NCBI GenBank assembly: GCA_024280735.1
Contig: JAJRPO010000026.1
Location: 1-64,000, forward strand
Length of the DNA: 64,000 nt
DNA from: Alphaproteobacteria bacterium
Lineage (GTDB): Bacteria; Pseudomonadota; Alphaproteobacteria; Rhodobacterales; Rhodobacteraceae
Direction of reading: 5' to 3'
The position numbers were made by a program, and so were the translations under genes. This document shows positions 10,852 through 20,309 of the stretch, in pieces. Each line of letters begins with the position of its first letter. Positions within the stretch are counted from its first letter, which is position 1. The notes beneath the pieces are model-generated. The model did not search any database. It was given only the letters and a program-made list of their open reading frames with translations, and was not told where the DNA came from.

Positions 10852-11241
10852 TCACTTTTTGTTTGAACAAACGGAAGCCTTGACCACGCAGGTACCAGCA
10901 CCGTCTCTCGCTTCGCACTCCGTCAGGGCGCGCGCATGCGAAGCAGGAGCTGACTTAAAGCCATAGCTAATGCCGGTTTGTTTCATGTTTTTCGAAGTTT
11001 CCGACGCGGCGAGCGCGCCGCAAGAATCCTCTAGCCAAACCCCAACCTTGCACCTGCGGCCACCAGCCGCCTTGCAGAACTTGACAGCTGCGGCCTCAGC
11101 ATCCTTACGGCTGCTATAATTCCAAGCCCGACCATATTTATCGCTCTTGGTGCTATAAGCAATCGCGCCAAATGTAGCGGCAGAAACGGCTTGCGGTACA
11201 GCTGTGAACGCCAGCGCGCAGATAAGAAGAGTACGGATCAT
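10852..11241 (-). CDS. DUF4189-like secreted protein encoded inside the str operon
   Basis: Signal peptide [21 protein letters not shown], then [33 protein letters not shown]...CGALA...C..C pattern; ATGA overlap with the rpsL stop. Confidence 0.75.
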   Translation of the reverse strand: MIRTLLICALAFTAVPQAVSAATFGAIAYSTKSDKYGRAWNYSSRKDAEAAAVKFCKAAGGRRCKVGVWLEDSCGALAASETSKNMKQTGISYGFKSAPASHARALTECEARDGAGTCVVKASVCSNKK

Positions 11242-11609
11242 TTCGGCTTTTTAGCTCCGTATTTCGAGCGACGTTGTTTACGGTCTTTGACGCCTTGGGT
11301 ATCCAAAACACCACGCAGTACGTGGTAACGGACACCGGGCAAATCTTTTACACGGCCGCCACGGATCAGAACAACAGAGTGTTCTTGCAGGTTGTGGCTC
11401 TCACCCGGGATATACGAGATCACCTCAAAACCGTTGGTCAGGCGAACCTTGGCCACTTTCCGCATCGCGGAGTTCGGTTTCTTAGGTGTCGTTGTATAAA
11501 CGCGCGTACAGACGCCCCGTTTTTGCGGACATGCTTGCAAGTGCTGTGACTTGGAGCGTTTAACTTTCGGCTGGCGCGGCTTGCGGATCAGCTGTTGTAT
11601 CGTTGGCAT
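11238..11609 (-). CDS. rpsL: 30S ribosomal protein S12
   Basis: [52 protein letters not shown]. Confidence 0.99.
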   Translation of the reverse strand: MPTIQQLIRKPRQPKVKRSKSQHLQACPQKRGVCTRVYTTTPKKPNSAMRKVAKVRLTNGFEVISYIPGESHNLQEHSVVLIRGGRVKDLPGVRYHVLRGVLDTQGVKDRKQRRSKYGAKKPK

Positions 11610-11803
11610 AATTGGTTTCCCATTCTACCTGTTTCAAACTCGAAATGGCGCTTGATCTGTGGATCAAACACCGCGAACACGACGACCCGCACATGTGTGA
11701 ATGGATCGTCGCGGTTAATTCCAGAGGATCGAAGCTTACGCCCGGATCATGACCGCCAGATTGTGGCTTGTATAAAAGACGTAAACGCCCCTTAGGTAGC
11801 GCG

Positions 11804-11832
11804 CATATACGAGGAGTCGTGGAGTGAGTCAA
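11804..11832 (-). promoter_or_regulatory. Candidate sigma70-type promoter for the str operon
   Basis: Minus strand TTGACT-N17-TATATG, about 200 nt upstream of rpsL. Confidence 0.6.
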
Positions 11833-11946
11833 CAGGGGAGGTGGGGAAGATAGGCCTGTTCACTCAATTGCCACAGGTATTCTTTAAGGTATAGGGTTAA
11901 GGAAGAAGAAATGCACCGACATTGCACATAATAGGGATTTTCAGTT

Positions 11947-12198
11947 GTGACATTTACTGTTGAAATTCAGAACCCACAGGACGTTATGGAAAGTGGTCAT
12001 GTCGTTCATATCCTTTTGGACGAAGATGAGCTAGAACAGCTAATTTTTGACCTTGAGGAGATTAGAACAAAGCCAAATAAGTCACTGGTATTAACCTCAA
12101 AAAGCTGGGGGGTAGGTGATTTAGACGAAGAGCCGTTGAGGAACGATACAGTGATCACGCATTTGCTCAAGTTTACAAAAGTTGAAAATACGAAGTGA
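11947..12198 (+). CDS. Small hypothetical protein, possibly Imm32-like immunity protein
   Basis: 83 aa, GTG start; LEQLIFDLEEI...LVLTSKSWGVGDLDEEP...THLLKF resembles Imm32-type architecture by eye only. Confidence 0.4.
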   Translation: MTFTVEIQNPQDVMESGHVVHILLDEDELEQLIFDLEEIRTKPNKSLVLTSKSWGVGDLDEEPLRNDTVITHLLKFTKVENTK

Positions 12199-12255
12199 CA
12201 TGGTTAAATCTATCCATATAGCCGTAGTGATTTGTAGCTATCGCATAGCTACCCC

Positions 12256-12678
12256 CTAAAACGCTTTAGGAATTTTCAACTGATCCGGAAATGCCAAGAC
12301 TTGTTGAGGGTCTTTCCAGATAATCTCCCCAATATCGGTCAGTTTAATTTCACAAATTGGGCAACCCGCCTCTGTTAATACATTCGCAAGTTCGCGCGCG
12401 CGCCGCACTACACTGCCTTTTTCATGCCTCCAGAAACTGGCATCTTCTTTGAACCAAAAAAGCGAACGCCGTATCTTTGTGTTTCTGACTTTCCCTTTTA
12501 ATTTGGGATAAGCTAGGCCGCCTGCCCCGCCGGCTTTGAACCAATAGAAGGCCTCATCATGAGCACGTTGCAAGCTACCCCGCATCCTTGAAAAATCCAC
12601 GCCATTGCGCGCCTCAAACATACCCAGTTCGGCGTCAAGTGTTGGGTGAGGTCGGTTGGTGACAAAGCGGATGTACAT
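12256..12678 (-). CDS. Hypothetical protein, 140 aa
   Basis: Complete ORF, no strong overlapping alternative; family not recognised. Confidence 0.55.
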   Translation of the reverse strand: MYIRFVTNRPHPTLDAELGMFEARNGVDFSRMRGSLQRAHDEAFYWFKAGGAGGLAYPKLKGKVRNTKIRRSLFWFKEDASFWRHEKGSVVRRARELANVLTEAGCPICEIKLTDIGEIIWKDPQQVLAFPDQLKIPKAF

Positions 12679-12709
12679 ATCAATGGAACCTCATGAATTT
12701 AATGGCCCA

Positions 12710-12743
12710 GCGTACAATTCCAAAGTAGTTCGGAATTGTACGC
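12710..12743. repeat. Perfect 12-bp inverted repeat GCGTACAATTCC-N10-GGAATTGTACGC
   Basis: Read directly; lies about 32 bp upstream of the 12256-12678 start. Confidence 0.8.
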
Positions 12744-12778
12744 AAAACCACCCATCTATTTTTGACATAGCGTACCAA

Positions 12779-13915
12779 CTATCGCAAACGAGCTTCCCGC
12801 AATTCCGCTAAAAACTCACTAACCCGTTTCAACCCTTCAACCAGCACATCCGCGCCATTCGCGTAACCGATGCGCACATAGCCCTCCATATCCATGGCGC
12901 TGCCGGGGGTGAACATGACTCCGGTTTGTTCCAGCAGCTGCACACAGAAATTCCGTGAGGGCATGTCGAAATCATATTTAAGCAGGGCGACAGTTGCAGA
13001 TTTGGGTTTTATATAGCTGATCGACGGCTCCCCTGTGACCCAAGCATCCAGCACCGCCAAATTTTCACGGGTGATGCGCTGACTGCGACCAATGATTGCA
13101 TCCCGACATTCCAGCGCAATGCTAGCGAAATGATCGTCGATCATGCCTACCGAAATCGTGTTATAGTCGCGGTGGATCGCCACGGCCTTGATGACCTCAA
13201 CTGGCGCTGCAATCCAACCCAGCCGCAGGCCCGCCAATGAAAACACCTTGGACATGCCCGCCGTGCTGATACCCTTTTCATAAATATCCGCGACTGACAC
13301 GGTATAGCCGTCGCCAGTTTGATCCGTGCCGCGATAAACCTCATCACACAAGATATAGGCACCACAGTCACGGGCGATTTCCACCACTCGCTGTAGGAAG
13401 TCGCGGTCCATCAAGGAACCTGTCGGGTTGTTGGGGTTGTTGATGGCAATCAGCTTGGTTTGAGGTGTCGTAAGCGCACGCAATTCTGCCAAGTCCGGCA
13501 AGAACTGGTTTACCTCACGCAAGGGCAAAATATCAACTTTGGCACCAATGCTTTCAGGAATTGAATAATGCTGCTGATAGGTCGGCAGCACCGAAATCAC
13601 ATGATCCCCTTTTGAGACCAGCGTTTGGTGGATCAACGCATTCGCGCCGATGGTGCCGTGGGTGACGACAATGTTGTGTCGTTTCTGCTGCGTATACAGC
13701 GCGCAAATATTGTCGCGCAAACGGTCAGAGCCCTCAATCGCGCCGTAGGTCATTTTCATGGTCAGCAGGTCATTCAACGCAGAGGCGTCTTTACCGGCGA
13801 GGTCCAGAAGCTCCGAAATAGTCAGCGACTGCACACAGGTTTCCGCCAGATTGAGTTCGCAATTATTCTCGAACGCGTTCATCCAGATTTCGACACCAAA
13901 TTCCCGAATTTTCAT
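12779..13915 (-). CDS. PLP-dependent aminotransferase, class I/II
   Basis: NNPNNPTGSLMD, CDEVYRG, STAGMSKVFSLAGLRLGWIAAP. Confidence 0.9.
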   Translation of the reverse strand: MKIREFGVEIWMNAFENNCELNLAETCVQSLTISELLDLAGKDASALNDLLTMKMTYGAIEGSDRLRDNICALYTQQKRHNIVVTHGTIGANALIHQTLVSKGDHVISVLPTYQQHYSIPESIGAKVDILPLREVNQFLPDLAELRALTTPQTKLIAINNPNNPTGSLMDRDFLQRVVEIARDCGAYILCDEVYRGTDQTGDGYTVSVADIYEKGISTAGMSKVFSLAGLRLGWIAAPVEVIKAVAIHRDYNTISVGMIDDHFASIALECRDAIIGRSQRITRENLAVLDAWVTGEPSISYIKPKSATVALLKYDFDMPSRNFCVQLLEQTGVMFTPGSAMDMEGYVRIGYANGADVLVEGLKRVSEFLAELREARLR

Positions 13916-14047
13916 TTGCAATCCTCCCTTGATGTTACCTGCCAGATCGCAAATAGTTTAGCAACAAGCGCGAACACTTCGGCCAGCCTCGAAGCATTGC
14001 ATCCCCTGCCCTGTTAACTTAGCCTGATCACAGCCAAGGACGTCGCA

Positions 14048-14935
14048 ATGACAAAACCCCACCTCCCCACCGAAATCGCCTTTCTAATCCTGCTGGCTTT
14101 GCTTTGGGGGTCCTCCTATCTGTTTATCAAAATCGCGGTAGCTGAAATCCCGCCCCTCACCCTGATAGCCATTCGGGTGTCGGTGGCGGCTGTATTCTTG
14201 CTGGCAGTGGTTTATCTGCGGGGTCATCGCTTGCCCACAGACTTGCCCACTTGGAAATCTCTGCTCATCCTGTCATTCCTCAATAGCACCGGCGCTTGGG
14301 TTTTGCTGACTTGGGGGCAGCAATATATAGACAGCGGCCTTGCCAGCGTTCTGAATTCCACCTCGCCGATATTTGTCTTTTTCATCACCTTGTTCATTAC
14401 CCGCCACGAAAAGATGTCACCGCTAAAACTCGGCGGCGCAATGCTGGGGTTGTTTGGCGTGGTGCTGATCGTTGGCGTGGATGCTTTGAACGGGCTTGGC
14501 ACCCAAGTTCTGGGCCAACTCGCCGCGCTGACGGGTGCCATCCTTTACGCCTGCGCTGCGATTTACGGCAGGCGGTTCGCGCACCTCAGCCCGGCCGTCA
14601 CCGCCGCCTCCACCATGTTATTGGCCTTTGTCTGCCTTGTGCCCGCCAGCCTGATTGTCGATCAGCCTTGGACATTAACCCCCTCAATCCGGGCCATTGC
14701 CGCCGCTCTCGCTCTCAGTATCTTTTGCACCGGCATCGCCTTGCTGATCTATTTCCGCCTGCTGCAAACACTTGGCTCGCTTGGTGTCGCCAGCCAAGCC
14801 TACTTGCGGGCCGGCGTTGGCGTCGGGTTGGGAATGGTGTTTTTGGGCGAGCAAATCACCTTGGTGGTCGGCGTTGGTTTACTGGCCGCGGTATTAGGAG
14901 TTGTCGCGATCAATTTCCCTGCTAGAAAAGAATAA
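14048..14935 (+). CDS. EamA/DMT-family transporter
   Basis: Multi-TM; LLALLWGSSYLFIKIAVAEIPPLTLIAIRV. Confidence 0.9.
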   Translation: MTKPHLPTEIAFLILLALLWGSSYLFIKIAVAEIPPLTLIAIRVSVAAVFLLAVVYLRGHRLPTDLPTWKSLLILSFLNSTGAWVLLTWGQQYIDSGLASVLNSTSPIFVFFITLFITRHEKMSPLKLGGAMLGLFGVVLIVGVDALNGLGTQVLGQLAALTGAILYACAAIYGRRFAHLSPAVTAASTMLLAFVCLVPASLIVDQPWTLTPSIRAIAAALALSIFCTGIALLIYFRLLQTLGSLGVASQAYLRAGVGVGLGMVFLGEQITLVVGVGLLAAVLGVVAINFPARKE

Positions 14936-15010
14936 CCACTCAGATTTACTTAAATTTGCCTCCAATTGTTTACAAAACGGAAACAACCCCGTCATTAATT
15001 CGCCTTTTTT

Positions 15011-15032
15011 TCTCAATACACAACAATTGAGA
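15011..15032 (+). promoter_or_regulatory. Inverted repeat TCTCAAT-N8-ATTGAGA in the leader of the 15053 gene
   Basis: Perfect 7-bp arms just upstream of the GGAGG Shine-Dalgarno. Confidence 0.45.
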
Positions 15033-15052
15033 TTGGATATTTGGAGGCCGTG

Positions 15053-16231
15053 ATGGACCATAGCAAACTAAACAAACCATTCGCAGCTTATGTGTTAACA
15101 CAATCATGTCTTGTGGTCATTGTTCTCGCCGCCTCCTTCATTGCCACCCGCCTTTTGTCAGAAAATTTCGGCATTGATATTTCGCGCACGGCAATTTCTA
15201 TCTGGCTTGTTATTCTGTCCCAGCTGCCCACAGCTATGCTTTATGCCAGCCGAGAAGCCCGCACCCTGACATCGGCAGAAGGGTGGATCTTCGGTTTTAC
15301 CTTTGTGGTCATCACCCTTGCCTGCGAATTTGCTTTGCAATTATTGGCAGGCCAGGCTTGGCCGAAAATTGATCTGATCCTGAACCTTCTGATGGCCAGC
15401 GATTGGCAGCTGTTGTTTATTGGCGCCTGTGGCCTTGTGCTTGGGGTCATCATGGCTGCATTCACCTTTAAGACATTGTTCCGATTTTCAGTTCGAAACA
15501 ATCTGGAAGGTGAGGCACCGGAGCAAGACCTCGGCTGGTTGAAAAATGTTGCTTCCGTCAAACCCAGACACGCAATTCGCAAATTCCGGCACCTACGCCA
15601 GAAGCGCAACAGCGTAAAATTGTTCCGGCATGTGTTGATCGGCAGCAATCTTGCGGTTTTTGCGCTTAGTTTTATCGTCTTTGGACCCGCGTTTCTGGAA
15701 ATCCTGACGCTGAGCATTCCCCTGTCGATCTTTTTCACGATCATTATTGTCGCCAATAATCTGGCCAAAACAGCCCCCAATGCAACGAACCTGAAACGGT
15801 GCTGGGACATCTCGATCGAGATATTCCCGATAACCGTCACCTCGTTTCTGCTGCTTGGTCTTAGCAATGTTTATCTGACCTATCTGCAAACCCATGGCCA
15901 AGACAGCAGTATCATGGCGGATATGTCTGCGGTATTTTTGGAGAATAACATAACGCCAACGGATATTTTGCTCGCGGCAACCAATCTGGCAACATTCTTT
16001 GCGGCCTGTCTGTTCGCCAATGCCGGTTTACTGGTGTTGTTTACCCGCTTGATAAAGCCACTGATAATCAAAGCAAATACCGTTCGTCGCCCTACGCCAC
16101 GCCCGCTTAGCATCGACAGAATGGCACCCGTGACCGCAGGCCAAGGTTTGCACGGCTGGACACCTCGTTCACCGGAAATCCTCGCGGTTGTGGCGCGGAC
16201 CAAAAAATCAAAGCGCAATTTGCTCATTTAG
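15053..16231 (+). CDS. Hypothetical multi-pass membrane protein
   Basis: ATG 15053 follows GGAGG at 15043-15047; several hydrophobic segments; family not recognised. Confidence 0.7.
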   Translation: MDHSKLNKPFAAYVLTQSCLVVIVLAASFIATRLLSENFGIDISRTAISIWLVILSQLPTAMLYASREARTLTSAEGWIFGFTFVVITLACEFALQLLAGQAWPKIDLILNLLMASDWQLLFIGACGLVLGVIMAAFTFKTLFRFSVRNNLEGEAPEQDLGWLKNVASVKPRHAIRKFRHLRQKRNSVKLFRHVLIGSNLAVFALSFIVFGPAFLEILTLSIPLSIFFTIIIVANNLAKTAPNATNLKRCWDISIEIFPITVTSFLLLGLSNVYLTYLQTHGQDSSIMADMSAVFLENNITPTDILLAATNLATFFAACLFANAGLLVLFTRLIKPLIIKANTVRRPTPRPLSIDRMAPVTAGQGLHGWTPRSPEILAVVARTKKSKRNLLI

Positions 16232-16337
16232 GCGAGCAAAGACCATCAAAGGCACCAAGCCAGCCGAGGCAAACAGCAATTGTTGTGCGATTTGATAATC
16301 ATGCGCAGGCACTTGCTGGACAGTCCGGCCACAAAGC

Positions 16338-16371
16338 AATGGCGCGCGGATCGAAAGACCCGCGCGCCATT
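16338..16371 (+). terminator. Stem-loop AATGGCGCGCGG...CCGCGCGCCATT between convergent genes
   Basis: Perfect 12-bp inverted repeat; weak T-rich tail on the plus strand. Confidence 0.55.
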
Positions 16372-16394
16372 AATTTCTTACAATAGGGTTGTCT

Positions 16395-19034
16395 TTACTT
16401 AAACAACAACCGTGCTTCGTGTTTCTTTAGTGACTGACGTGCAGCGCTATAAGCCTCGCGGCCCTCTGGCAGTTCCAATTCTGGGAACAGATCAAAGATC
16501 TCGCTGCGTTGCTCTGGCGCGATGCCGTTCATTGCATAGTCACCCGGCTGAAAGCTCTCGGTCCAAGCCCCGTCTGACAACACAACCTCGTGGTTATCAA
16601 ACATGAAGTGGATATAGCTTGTGCCAGTTTGGCAAATCGTCTGAACACCCACACCAGATTCCAGCAGATGTTTGGCTGGTACCAGAACTTCACGCTCGTC
16701 AAAATACAGCGCTACCTCCGAGTTATTCACCAGAACACGGTGGTTCGGGCTGACCAGCATATCGCGTTCAGGCAGACCTTTGCCCAGCGCGCCCTGACGG
16801 ATCAGGATCGGTTGCAGGTTCGGCGCGGCTTGCAGTTCCAGCCCCGTCATGTGCTTGGCCCCCACCCAGCGGATTTCCTGCGCACCATTGTCGCGGGTGA
16901 TAATCTTGTCGCCAACCAGCAGCTCCTCGACCCGTTTTTCACCGCGCATGGTGGCAATCAATGTGCCGGGCGTAAAGCAAGGGACGATATTCTCAATTTC
17001 CGAGAAGGTCATCGTGCTGGTGACGCTGTCATCGGTTGAATCGATGAACTCAATCGTGCCGCTGGTAGAGTTGCCATCATCATCAAGCGTTTCACGGACA
17101 ATACGGAAAGGTCCGGCACCTGTCAGATCAAGCGTGTCAAAGTCGTCACCGTCTGCGCCGCCATTGGCCTGATCGCCCTCTGCGTCTTCGGCACTATCAA
17201 TGACGAAAGTATCGCGACCACCTTGGCCGTTCATTTCATCACTGCCTTCGCCGCCAGTCAGGACATCGTCGTCGGCACCACCAAACAGGGTGTCGTCGTC
17301 AATGCCGCCGAACAGAACGTCATTGCCAGCGTCGCCGTGCAACTCATCGTCGTCATCTTCACCGTAAATGGTGTCGTCGCCAGCGCCGCCATGGATCAGG
17401 TCCATGCCGTTGTCTGGACGCAAGTCAGTTGCATCCAGAATGTTAAAGCTGTCAGGGAAGCTTGGGTCTAGGCCGCCATAAATGACGTCGTTACCTTCGC
17501 CACCATCAATGTCGTCAGCACCTTCGCCGCCAACGATATAGTCATTGCCAGAGCCGCCATCAATCACGTCGTCATCAAAGCCGCCGTCGATGGTGTCATC
17601 ACCTGCGCCGCCGTCAATGCTGTCGTTGTCGTCGCCGGTCAGGATGGTGTCGTTGCCGTCGCCGCCGTAAACAGTGTCCAGATCGTTGGACGGATCAGCG
17701 TCATCCGGGAACAGACCGGGATAGCCGCGATCAGGCAAAGGATCCACGGCAGAGGTGTCGATAACATCGTCGCCTGTGCCGCCATAAACCTCGTCGTTCC
17801 CTTCGCCGGAGAATACGGTATCGTTGCCGCCGCCAGCTTCGACGATGTCGTCGTCGGGGCCAGCGCCGGGAACAATCGCGTCGCCATTGTCGATCATGTC
17901 GCCATCTGGATCGCCAGTATAGGCCGTATCAATCAGATCGTCGCCATCGGTGCCGCTGACTGTGCCGTCAAGTGCCGGATCGCTGTCGTCGGCCTCGACT
18001 GTTATTGCAACCGATCCGGTATCCGTGCCACCTGCGCCGTCGCCAACTTCGTAGGCGATGGTATCATCGCCAACATAACCCGACTCTGGTGTATAGGTAA
18101 TCGTGCCATCGCCGTTCACAACAACACTGCCGTGGTCTGCGGTGGGGGTTCCCAGAACTTCCAGTGGGTCGCCGTCTACATCGGTATCATTACCAAGCAC
18201 GTCGATAACCACTGCAGTTTCTTCGGGTGTGGTCGCCGCGTCATCATTGGCAATTGGATCATCGTTAACCGGATCAACTGTTACTGCAACCGACCCGGTG
18301 TCAGTACCGCCGTTGCCATCGCTGACCTCATAGGTGATTGTATCATCGCCGTTGAAATCATCATTAGGCGTATAAGTGATCGTGCCGTCGCCGTTCACAA
18401 CAACTGTACCATTATCGGCTGTCGGGGTGCCAAGCACTTCCAGTGGATCACCGTTTGGATCGGTATCATTGCCCAGCACATCGATAACCACCGAGGTATC
18501 TTCGGGTGTGGCGGCGGCGTCATCATTGGCCGTCGGGCCTTCGTTTTTCTCATCAACCAAGATATTCTCGATCTCGGTGAAATCCAGAGTACCGGTCACA
18601 TTGCCCGCGTCATCAAGGAATTCGACTGTACCGTCTTGGCCATTACCATTGCTATCTACAGAGGTATTGATGATGTTCACATCACCCTTGCCGCGCAAGT
18701 CAAGCGTGTCATAGTCGACGCCACCTGCGCCGCCGTCAACAAGGTCGCCAACACCGCCAAAGATTGTGTCTTGGTCATCGCCGCCCTGCAAATTATCTGC
18801 GCCTTGGCCGCCAACAAGAATATCGTCGCCCGCTAGACCCTTGAGCAGATCGTCGCCTTTACCGCCGTCGATTTTGTCATTGCCGGCATAACCGATGGCG
18901 ATATCATCACCAGCTCCGGCAAAGATCATATCATCTATGCCGTCAACACCGTTAAGGCTGTCGCCATCGGCATCCACATAGTTATCAACGATGAAATCGT
19001 CACCACTTGTACCGTCTATTGTTCCGTTGGGCAA
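16395..19034 (-). CDS. RTX/calcium-binding repeat protein with two cadherin-like (VCBS-type) repeats and a C-terminal Hint domain
   Basis: Many GGxGxDx(I/L) nonapeptides, two ANDDAAxTPE(D/E)T...ITYTP...YEVxDGxGGTDTGSVA repeats, CFTPGTLIAT...LVGDKIITRDNG Hint start. Confidence 0.92.
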   Translation of the reverse strand: MPNGTIDGTSGDDFIVDNYVDADGDSLNGVDGIDDMIFAGAGDDIAIGYAGNDKIDGGKGDDLLKGLAGDDILVGGQGADNLQGGDDQDTIFGGVGDLVDGGAGGVDYDTLDLRGKGDVNIINTSVDSNGNGQDGTVEFLDDAGNVTGTLDFTEIENILVDEKNEGPTANDDAAATPEDTSVVIDVLGNDTDPNGDPLEVLGTPTADNGTVVVNGDGTITYTPNDDFNGDDTITYEVSDGNGGTDTGSVAVTVDPVNDDPIANDDAATTPEETAVVIDVLGNDTDVDGDPLEVLGTPTADHGSVVVNGDGTITYTPESGYVGDDTIAYEVGDGAGGTDTGSVAITVEADDSDPALDGTVSGTDGDDLIDTAYTGDPDGDMIDNGDAIVPGAGPDDDIVEAGGGNDTVFSGEGNDEVYGGTGDDVIDTSAVDPLPDRGYPGLFPDDADPSNDLDTVYGGDGNDTILTGDDNDSIDGGAGDDTIDGGFDDDVIDGGSGNDYIVGGEGADDIDGGEGNDVIYGGLDPSFPDSFNILDATDLRPDNGMDLIHGGAGDDTIYGEDDDDELHGDAGNDVLFGGIDDDTLFGGADDDVLTGGEGSDEMNGQGGRDTFVIDSAEDAEGDQANGGADGDDFDTLDLTGAGPFRIVRETLDDDGNSTSGTIEFIDSTDDSVTSTMTFSEIENIVPCFTPGTLIATMRGEKRVEELLVGDKIITRDNGAQEIRWVGAKHMTGLELQAAPNLQPILIRQGALGKGLPERDMLVSPNHRVLVNNSEVALYFDEREVLVPAKHLLESGVGVQTICQTGTSYIHFMFDNHEVVLSDGAWTESFQPGDYAMNGIAPEQRSEIFDLFPELELPEGREAYSAARQSLKKHEARLLFK
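17991..18530 (-). repeat. Two tandem ~93-aa cadherin-like repeat units within the RTX gene
   Basis: aa 169-261 and 262-348 nearly identical over most of their length. Confidence 0.85.
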
Positions 19035-19377
19035 ACCGCTCTCCTATTCACACACTACAGCTTCACCAGTCTAAATGTGGCGAAAGTCCGAATTAAAACT
19101 CACTATTTAGAAGCGATTTAAATACCATGCCTAACAGCATGGCCCGGAAACGGCTTCCCCCCAAACCTAAGAAGCCCTATTAAACCGCCAAAATCAAGAA
19201 ACAATGATGGTTTTTGCCTTATTTTCATCGAAAAATAGCTAAATTTTCTTAAACCTCAATATCGCCGGAAACACTTGTCTGGCATTGGGATGGTTTGTTT
19301 CGCAAATGCAAACAGTGCCGCATTGTTGCCACATTATGTTTACGATTCTGAAACCATCAAACGGGTGATTCGCAGCT

Positions 19378-20301
19378 CTATGCGGCCAGATTCGCCTCTT
19401 TGCGTATTCTATTCCACAGAATATCAAGCATTGGCTTGCTGTTTTCCGGGTCGCGGTACAAGCGGATTTCCAGATCGGTGGCGTAAGTATCGTCACCGGC
19501 GATTGTCAAAGATCCGTCTGCCAGTTCCTCTTGGCAGATGGCCCTTGGCAGCCAACCCATACCGAAACCCTGTTCGATCATCGCCTTAACCCCGACCGCC
19601 AGTACATTCTGGTTTACCACCAGCAATGACGGCTGCTTGATCTGCTGGCGCATTAGATAGGACACAACAGAACTGAGCGCCGAGGCATTGCCATAGGATA
19701 GCACAGGCACCGGTTTGCGCGAGGTGTTGGGCAGGTAATGCAAGGGAACGCCCTGCGCGCCGGTTTTCGACACGGGCAAAAAGCGATCCCGCGCAAGGGT
19801 GATATATTCAAAATTCGACACTTCCAGCGGTGACAGAAAATCCATAGCCGGATGCCAATAGGTCAGGATTACATCGCAATAGCGTTGTTGCAGGGCTGAA
19901 ACGAATTGATCCGCTGACCACGAGGTAGAATTCAAGTCCACATCCAGCCCACCGTTTTCAACCAGCGGCGCGATGTGGGCGCTATAGTGGGTCAGGTACA
20001 GGGACTGGCTGGTGGCGAAACGAATGACGTCATCTTGCGCCGCATCAATCGTCTGGCAACGATCGATCATTTCCGCATAAGTATCCATAATACGCCGCGC
20101 TTGTTGCAAGAACACTTCTCCGGCTGGGGTCAGGGACAGGGGCAAGGTCTGGCGGTCAATCAGCTTCACCCCCACCTCGTCCTCGAGCATACGGATACGA
20201 CGGCTGAACGCCGGTTGACTGACATTGCAATCCGCCGCTGCCCGTGAAAAGTTCTTCTGGGCGGCGAGGGCCTCAAAATCCCTGAGCCATCGAGTTTCCA
20301 T
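19378..20301 (-). CDS. LysR-family transcriptional regulator
   Basis: METRWLRDFEALAAQKNFSRAAADCNVSQPAFSRRIRMLEDEVG. Confidence 0.93.
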   Translation of the reverse strand: METRWLRDFEALAAQKNFSRAAADCNVSQPAFSRRIRMLEDEVGVKLIDRQTLPLSLTPAGEVFLQQARRIMDTYAEMIDRCQTIDAAQDDVIRFATSQSLYLTHYSAHIAPLVENGGLDVDLNSTSWSADQFVSALQQRYCDVILTYWHPAMDFLSPLEVSNFEYITLARDRFLPVSKTGAQGVPLHYLPNTSRKPVPVLSYGNASALSSVVSYLMRQQIKQPSLLVVNQNVLAVGVKAMIEQGFGMGWLPRAICQEELADGSLTIAGDDTYATDLEIRLYRDPENSKPMLDILWNRIRKEANLAA

Positions 20302-20309
20302 CTATTACC

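Noticed and set aside
18132-18836. Ile/Gly/Cys-rich plus-strand ORF
   Set aside because: Mirror of the repetitive Asp/Gly RTX coding sequence.
16986-19034. Repetitive GC-rich DNA as a possible CRISPR or VNTR
   Set aside because: Repeats are in-frame protein repeats (RTX nonapeptides and cadherin-like units) with diverged nucleotides, no spacer structure.
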